From: JBBRHF01 sp038223055
GTDB lineage: Bacteria > Actinomycetota > Actinomycetes > JACCUZ01
Length of the DNA stretch: 17,713 nucleotides
Direction of reading: 5' to 3'
Assembly (NCBI GenBank): GCA_038223055.1
Contig: JBBRHF010000078.1
Location: 1-17,713, forward strand
Numbering within the stretch: position 1 is the first letter of the stretch; every line of letters begins with the position of its first letter. Below are positions 13,846 to 17,713 of the stretch, in pieces. Under the pieces are notes generated by a model, which was not told where the DNA came from, made no database searches, and saw nothing but the letters and a program-made list of their open reading frames with translations. Both the position numbers and the translations under genes were made by a program.

Positions 13846-14205
13846 ATGGCCGAACACGTGATTCCCACTGCCTGCCCCGTGTGCGCGGAGCCCCTTCGGG
13901 TCACCCGGCTGTCCTGCCAGGGCTGCGGCACGGAGCTGTCCGGCCAGTTCCGCCCCTGCCCTTACTGCTCGATCGGCGGGGTGGACCGCGAGCTGCTCGA
14001 TATGTTCATCGCCTCCCGCGGCAACATGAAGGCCGTGGAGCGCCAGCTCGGCGTTTCCTACCCGACCGCCCGAAGTCGCGTCGACGCTCTGGTCGAGAAG
14101 CTCCTTCCCGGCCTGGGGCAGCCGTCCGAGCTCGAGACGTTGGTTGCCCTGGCCCGCGGTGAGCTCACCGTTGAGGAGGCTGAGGAGCAGCTCGACGACA
14201 CGTGA
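13846..14205 (+). CDS. DUF2089 family zinc-ribbon/HTH protein
   Basis: The 119-residue protein has Cys10, Cys13, Cys24 and Cys27 as a probable zinc ribbon (CPVC...CQGC) and a further pair Cys38/Cys41 (CPYC). A helix-turn-helix follows (about residues 46-82: DRELLDMFIASRGNMKAVERQLGVSYPTARSRVDAL, written here as the span). The C-terminal tail (LVALARGELTVEEAEEQL, about 99-116) resembles the two-helix motif at the start of the upstream protein. DUF2089 proteins are presumed transcription regulators often placed next to DUF4097/YvlB-like genes, so this pair probably works together. The ATG at 13846 begins the conserved part. Its ribosome-binding site is poor, and a TATTCT -10-like box ends 7 nt upstream, so leaderless translation is possible. 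Confidence 0.85.
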   Translation: MAEHVIPTACPVCAEPLRVTRLSCQGCGTELSGQFRPCPYCSIGGVDRELLDMFIASRGNMKAVERQLGVSYPTARSRVDALVEKLLPGLGQPSELETLVALARGELTVEEAEEQLDDT

Positions 14206-14216
14206 TCTGGTCGCAG

Positions 14217-14248
14217 CGGGTCACTCGCACGGCGGGTCACTGGCACGG
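14217..14248. repeat. Tandem direct repeat, 2 x 16 bp, at a second convergent junction
   Basis: CGGGTCACTCGCACGG (14217-14232) is followed directly by the same unit with one change, C to G at its tenth base (14233-14248). Copy 2 contains the TGA stop of the amine oxidase gene (14237-14239 on the minus strand). Only 31 bp separate the stops of DUF2089 and the amine oxidase. No terminator hairpin is seen. Confidence 0.9.
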
Positions 14249-16126
14249 CGAGGCAGCCACGTCGGTCGACGGGTTCTGGTCGAAGAAGCCGAACGGCTTG
14301 AGCCAGAACGACACGGTGTCGGCGGGCATGACCGGCCAGTCCTCCACCCGGGTGATGTGGTGAATGCCGAACACGTACCACAGCACCACGTCGGTGTCTT
14401 CCAACGGCTCGTCGTCGCGGATCCACTCGGTCATGCCGGTGTCCGCCGTGGACTGGGTGGGATAGGCGCCGCACGGCCACCGCTCGTCCTCGTGCTGGCG
14501 GGTCACCCACAGGGCGTGACCGATGACCGGCGCCCGCAGGAACTGTGGCGTGTCCGGCGCCATCATCGCCGGGATCGAGGCGCTGGGGACCAGCTTGTAC
14601 GCCGGGTGGGCACCCCAGGCGTTGGTCCGGCCCGGGTTCACGACCTTCCAGCTGCGCTGGGTTTCCCAGCTCACGTCGCGCCCCGCCTCGGCCTCGGACC
14701 GGATTGGTGTCGCCTCGGTGACCACCGCCAGGCCGTAGGGGTTCTCCGGGGAGACCGGCAGCGCCCGGGAGTCGACCTCCATGACCGTGTTGGCCGGTCC
14801 GTCGACGTCGAGGTCGAGCCGCGCGACCAGGAAGTGTTGGTGGAACGGGGCGTAGGTGCGCCGGTCGACGACGGTCCCGGTGTCCGGGGCCGGCTCGCCG
14901 TCGGCGAAGGGGGTGGTGACCATCAGCCCGGTCGCGCGGACCTCGCACTCGATGTTCCCGTCCTGGTAGAAACGCCAGTAGACGAGGTACTCGTAGTTGG
15001 CGACCGTCGCGTGGCAGGACACGACCATGCGGCGCATCCGGCGCACGGCTGCCCCCGTGCTGGGGTCGACGTGCTTCCACAGCACCGCGTTGTCCTCCTC
15101 GTGCAGGCAGATCGCGTTGCTGATCAGGTAGGGCTCGCCCGAGCTGTCGTGCAGGGTGGCGTCGAGGTAGACGATCTCGCCCAGGCAGTCGCAGCCGAGG
15201 GCGAGCGAGGTGGTCATGAAGCCGAGGCCCCACTCGCCGATGTCGAACGCCGTACGCCGATAGTGGTCGAATGAGGCGTCCCGGTAGGGGACCACCATCT
15301 CGGCGAAGGACAGCCGGTACGCGATCTCGCGTTCGGTCCCGTGGTCGTCGTAGGAGACCTGGTAGATGACCGGGCCCTCGCGGTAGTTGAAGCCGAGGCG
15401 CATCCGCCATCTCTGCCAGCGCAGCTCGGTGCCCTCGAGGGTGAAGGAGACGCCGTCGGGCTGGGTGATCTGCAGGGGCTGGAGGTCCGTGCGGGCCTGG
15501 CCGGTCCAGGCTTCCCCGGCGTACTCGGCGTTGACCTCGGGCTGTCCGTGGTCGTGGTCGTTCTCCAACTCGAGCAGCTCTAAGGTGTTCAGGTCGACGA
15601 CGACCTTGAGCCCGGAAACCGGGTGGGCGTAAGGGTTTCCTTCCGGTGTGGCGCGATACCATACGTCGCACCAGCCCAGGCGGCGGTCGCGCCACCGCTC
15701 GGGCATCAGCGCCTTGCCGTAGGTCCACACCTCGATCAGCACCAGGGACAGGTCAGTGATGCCTCGCGCCGCGAGCGCTGCGATGACGTCCGGGTGTGCG
15801 CGCATCGCCTCGTCGACGTCGTGGGTCTCGTCGATGGTGAAGTTGGGGCAGGCGCCGGGGACGTGCACCCAGCTCCGCACCGCGTCCCCGGTGAGGTCGA
15901 CGGTGGCCTCCCACGTCGTGTTGTCGGCGCAGTTCCACAGCACTATGAACGCGGTCCGGGGCACTGGGTCCCCGGCCCGCCAGGCCCGGACGGTCGGCTT
16001 GGGCGGTTCCTTGAGCTCGATCGACGCGAACCGCCACGACCCGGTCACCCCCTGGTCCCGTCGCACCAGGGCCGCCGCCTGGCGGATCTCGTCGGCGGTC
16101 AGCGGCTCGAGGGGGTGCGCAGCCAT
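14237..16126 (-). CDS. Copper-containing primary amine oxidase (TPQ enzyme)
   Basis: The 629-residue protein resembles Arthrobacter phenylethylamine oxidase in length and motifs. It would oxidise a primary amine to an aldehyde with release of ammonia and hydrogen peroxide. The TPQ precursor is Tyr378 in TVANYEY (consensus TxxNY[D/E]Y). Copper ligands are His429 and His431 in PFHQHF and His590 in FGIHHITRVEDWPVMP. The catalytic Asp is Asp295 in TAFDIGEWG. LGCDCLGEIVYLD and ICLHEEDNAVLWKH are also family marks. No signal peptide is visible, so the enzyme is probably cytoplasmic. ATG at 16126 has GGAG 6 nt upstream; earlier in-frame starts lie inside the decarboxylase gene. It begins 25 bp after the decarboxylase stop, so the amine is probably that gene's product. 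Aromatic amines are likely but not proven. Confidence 0.93.
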   Translation of the reverse strand: MAAHPLEPLTADEIRQAAALVRRDQGVTGSWRFASIELKEPPKPTVRAWRAGDPVPRTAFIVLWNCADNTTWEATVDLTGDAVRSWVHVPGACPNFTIDETHDVDEAMRAHPDVIAALAARGITDLSLVLIEVWTYGKALMPERWRDRRLGWCDVWYRATPEGNPYAHPVSGLKVVVDLNTLELLELENDHDHGQPEVNAEYAGEAWTGQARTDLQPLQITQPDGVSFTLEGTELRWQRWRMRLGFNYREGPVIYQVSYDDHGTEREIAYRLSFAEMVVPYRDASFDHYRRTAFDIGEWGLGFMTTSLALGCDCLGEIVYLDATLHDSSGEPYLISNAICLHEEDNAVLWKHVDPSTGAAVRRMRRMVVSCHATVANYEYLVYWRFYQDGNIECEVRATGLMVTTPFADGEPAPDTGTVVDRRTYAPFHQHFLVARLDLDVDGPANTVMEVDSRALPVSPENPYGLAVVTEATPIRSEAEAGRDVSWETQRSWKVVNPGRTNAWGAHPAYKLVPSASIPAMMAPDTPQFLRAPVIGHALWVTRQHEDERWPCGAYPTQSTADTGMTEWIRDDEPLEDTDVVLWYVFGIHHITRVEDWPVMPADTVSFWLKPFGFFDQNPSTDVAASPCQ

Positions 16127-16151
16127 GGGTCTCCGTGTAGTCGGCACCGGG

Positions 16152-17531
16152 TCAGGCGGTGCGATCGAGGATTTCGCGGACAAGCCCCATCGTGGTGTGC
16201 GGGTGCAGGAAGGCGAACCGACCCACCGTCTCGCCCTCCCACTTGGTCGGCGGGATGAAGGCGATCTCCCCGTCGTGCAGGGCACGGGCCCAGGCGTCGT
16301 AGTCCCCGGGTGCCCAGCCGCGGCGCCGGAACAGCACGATGCCGAGGTCCGGCTCGCGGATCAGGTCGAGGTGCGGGATGGACTCGATCAGTGCCGCCGT
16401 CTCGCGGGCCAGCCGGGCCGCCACCTCGATGGCTTCCCGGTAGGCGTCCACGCCGTTGACCGCCAACGAGAACCACAGCGGCAGGCCGCGAGCCCGGCGG
16501 GTGAGGTGGTGGGCGTAGTCGGTGGGGTTCCACTCGCCCTCGGGTCGGTGGCTGACGTCCCCGTGGATGACGTCCAGGTAGGAGGCGTCCTGGGTGTGCG
16601 TCGCCCGGGCCAGCTCGGGGTCACGGTAGATCAGCGCGCAGCAGTCGAACGGGGTGAACAGCCACTTGTGCGGGTCGAGGATAAACGAGTCGGCCTGGCC
16701 GAGACCGTCGAAGCGGGCCTTCAGCGACGGGGCGAAGATGCCGGCCCCGCCATAGGCTCCGTCGACGTGGAACCACCAGCCCCGCTTCCTGGCGATGGCC
16801 CCGACACCGGCGAGGTCGTCGATGATGCCCGCATTGGTCGTGCCGGAGGTGCACACGATCGCCGCGACGTCACCGAGGTCTCCGCCCGCGGCATCGATGG
16901 CGGCCTGCACCGTCCGCGCGGTCAGCCGGTGATCGGGGGTGTCCACGACCAGCGCGTCCATCTCCAGCAACCGCAGGGTGTTCACGATCGAGGAGTGCGC
17001 GTCGGTGCCGACCACGACGCGCAGGCGCCGACCGGCCGCGGCCGCGCCGAGGCGTTCCTTCGCGGTCTCCCGGGCGACGGCGAGGGCGGACAGGTTGCCC
17101 GCGGACCCCCCGGACACGAAGCAGCCGCCGGCCCCACCGGGCAGCGCGGCCTCGTCGGCGATGAGTCGCAGCACGGAGTTCTCCGCGGCGATCGCTCCCG
17201 AGGCCTCGAGCCAGGAGATGCCCTGGATCGAGGCGCAGGAGACGAGCATGTCGAAGAGCAGGCTGGCTTTGGTCGGCGCCGCAGGGATGAAGCCGAGGAA
17301 CCGGGGGCTGTCGGCGGAGATGACACTCGGCGCGATCACCGAGGCATAGATAGCCAGCACCTCGTCAGGGCTGCGACCGCGGTCCCGGATGACGCCGCGG
17401 AGGCGACTGTGCAGATCGGGTGCCGGCAGCGTGGCCCGGTCCAGGGGGACTGGGTCCATCCGCAGCCGGTTCTCGGCGTAGGCGAGGACGCTGCGCACCA
17501 TCGCGTCGGTTGTCCGGTCCACCTCGTGCAT
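16152..17531 (-). CDS. Group II PLP-dependent decarboxylase (aromatic-L-amino-acid decarboxylase-like)
   Basis: This 459-residue enzyme would decarboxylate an L-amino acid to its amine. Marks are SPRFLGFIPAAP (about 75-86), FVSGGSAGNLSAL, DAHSS with His179 stacking on PLP, CTSGTTNAG, HVDGAYGG with Asp257 contacting the pyridine nitrogen, and Lys289 in DPHKWLFTPFDCCAL forming the Schiff base. Tyr339 in NPTDYAHHL aligns with the catalytic-loop tyrosine (Tyr332 of mammalian DDC), so decarboxylation rather than aldehyde synthesis is expected. Substrate could be Tyr, Phe, Trp or DOPA; group II also contains lysine decarboxylases such as DesA, so this is not settled. AAGGAG lies 9 nt before the ATG. 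It is the first gene of a two-gene unit with the amine oxidase and is divergent from a GH13 gene. Confidence 0.9.
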   Translation of the reverse strand: MHEVDRTTDAMVRSVLAYAENRLRMDPVPLDRATLPAPDLHSRLRGVIRDRGRSPDEVLAIYASVIAPSVISADSPRFLGFIPAAPTKASLLFDMLVSCASIQGISWLEASGAIAAENSVLRLIADEAALPGGAGGCFVSGGSAGNLSALAVARETAKERLGAAAAGRRLRVVVGTDAHSSIVNTLRLLEMDALVVDTPDHRLTARTVQAAIDAAGGDLGDVAAIVCTSGTTNAGIIDDLAGVGAIARKRGWWFHVDGAYGGAGIFAPSLKARFDGLGQADSFILDPHKWLFTPFDCCALIYRDPELARATHTQDASYLDVIHGDVSHRPEGEWNPTDYAHHLTRRARGLPLWFSLAVNGVDAYREAIEVAARLARETAALIESIPHLDLIREPDLGIVLFRRRGWAPGDYDAWARALHDGEIAFIPPTKWEGETVGRFAFLHPHTTMGLVREILDRTA

Positions 17532-17672
17532 GGAGGCAAGCTCCTTCCGTACGTCAGGTGGGGTGCTGCCTTCTCGGACCCTGCGTGCCCGCTGTCACCG
17601 CGCCCCGGCAGAGTAGCGCCGATCATCGCTGTATCAGTGACTGACCAATGTTGGTGACGTAAGGAGTCCGTC
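17532..17672. promoter_or_regulatory. Divergent control region between the decarboxylase and the GH13 gene
   Basis: This 141-bp gap carries two abutting palindromes: TCAGT-G-ACTGA (17634-17644) and ACCAA-TG-TTGGT (17644-17655), sharing one base. They lie just before the ribosome-binding site AAGGAG (17661-17666) of the GH13 gene, in an AT-richer patch. They are good candidates for regulator sites. No clear -35/-10 pair was found for either direction. Confidence 0.4.
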
Positions 17673-17713
17673 GTGTTCGGGACGTGGTGGCAGAGCGCTG
17701 TGGTCTACCAGGT
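17673..17713 (+). CDS. GH13 alpha-glucosidase / oligo-1,6-glucosidase-like protein, first 41 bp only
   Basis: A GTG start with AAGGAG 6 nt upstream opens a frame reading MFGTWWQSAVVYQ to the window edge. WW(x)xAVxYQ is the typical N-terminus of GH13 alpha-glucosidases and trehalose-synthase-like enzymes, which continue as QVYPRSF. The rest of the gene is outside the window, so the exact enzyme cannot be named. It is divergent from the decarboxylase gene and probably belongs to a separate sugar-related unit. Confidence 0.7.
   Translation, partial: MFGTWWQSAVVYQ

Noticed and set aside
15756..17657. An open frame of about 633 codons on the plus strand
   Set aside because: It is antisense to the decarboxylase and the amine oxidase N-terminus and has no recognisable domain.

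Overview
This is a GC-rich (by eye about 70%) stretch of bacterial chromosome. Its protein families and its G/C-ending codon use point to an actinobacterium, for example Pseudonocardiales or Nocardioidales; the genus cannot be read from the sequence. It is densely coding, with no gene-free gap above about 170 bp, and I see no rRNA, tRNA, insertion sequence, phage gene or CRISPR array.

Layout. (1) 1-1425 (+) is the 3' part of a DUF885 metallopeptidase-like gene. (2) 1456-10043 (-) is a six-gene catabolic block, in transcription order: a GabT-type aminotransferase, a family III CoA-transferase, glutaryl-CoA dehydrogenase, an ATP-grasp enzyme, a NylB-like serine hydrolase and a GabP-type permease with a C-terminal UspA-like domain. 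The permease also has its own good promoter. (3) 10212-11696 (+) is a divergent PucR-family regulator. (4) 11827-14205 (+) holds a C45-type Ntn amidase, overlapped by four bases by a DUF4097-like protein, then a DUF2089 zinc-ribbon/HTH protein. (5) 14237-17531 (-) is a two-gene unit: an aromatic-amino-acid-type PLP decarboxylase followed by a copper amine oxidase. (6) 17673-17713 (+) is the first 41 bp of a GH13 alpha-glucosidase-like gene.

How the genes work together (inference). Aminotransferase, CoA-transferase and glutaryl-CoA dehydrogenase form the lower route 5-aminovalerate (or a related omega-amino acid) -> glutarate semialdehyde -> glutarate -> glutaryl-CoA -> crotonyl-CoA, with the semialdehyde dehydrogenase missing here. 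The permease would import the omega-amino acid. The ATP-grasp enzyme and the NylB-like hydrolase, 12 bp apart in the same block, look like an amide-bond maker and an amide-bond breaker for omega-amino compounds. This resembles in logic, but not in protein family, the gamma-glutamyl ligase/hydrolase pair of the Puu putrescine pathway. The decarboxylase/amine-oxidase pair would turn an amino acid into an amine and then an aldehyde.

Structural oddities. Short tandem duplications of 16-24 bp sit at four gene ends. The most striking is three copies of a 17-bp unit between the CoA-transferase and glutaryl-CoA dehydrogenase genes. Each copy carries a Shine-Dalgarno-like AAGG and an ATGA stop/start overlap, so the two genes are joined through two six-codon mini-ORFs. 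Other points are an AT-rich promoter/operator upstream of the permease, an inverted repeat that could mask the aminotransferase ribosome-binding site, and a run of nine G at the start of the regulator.
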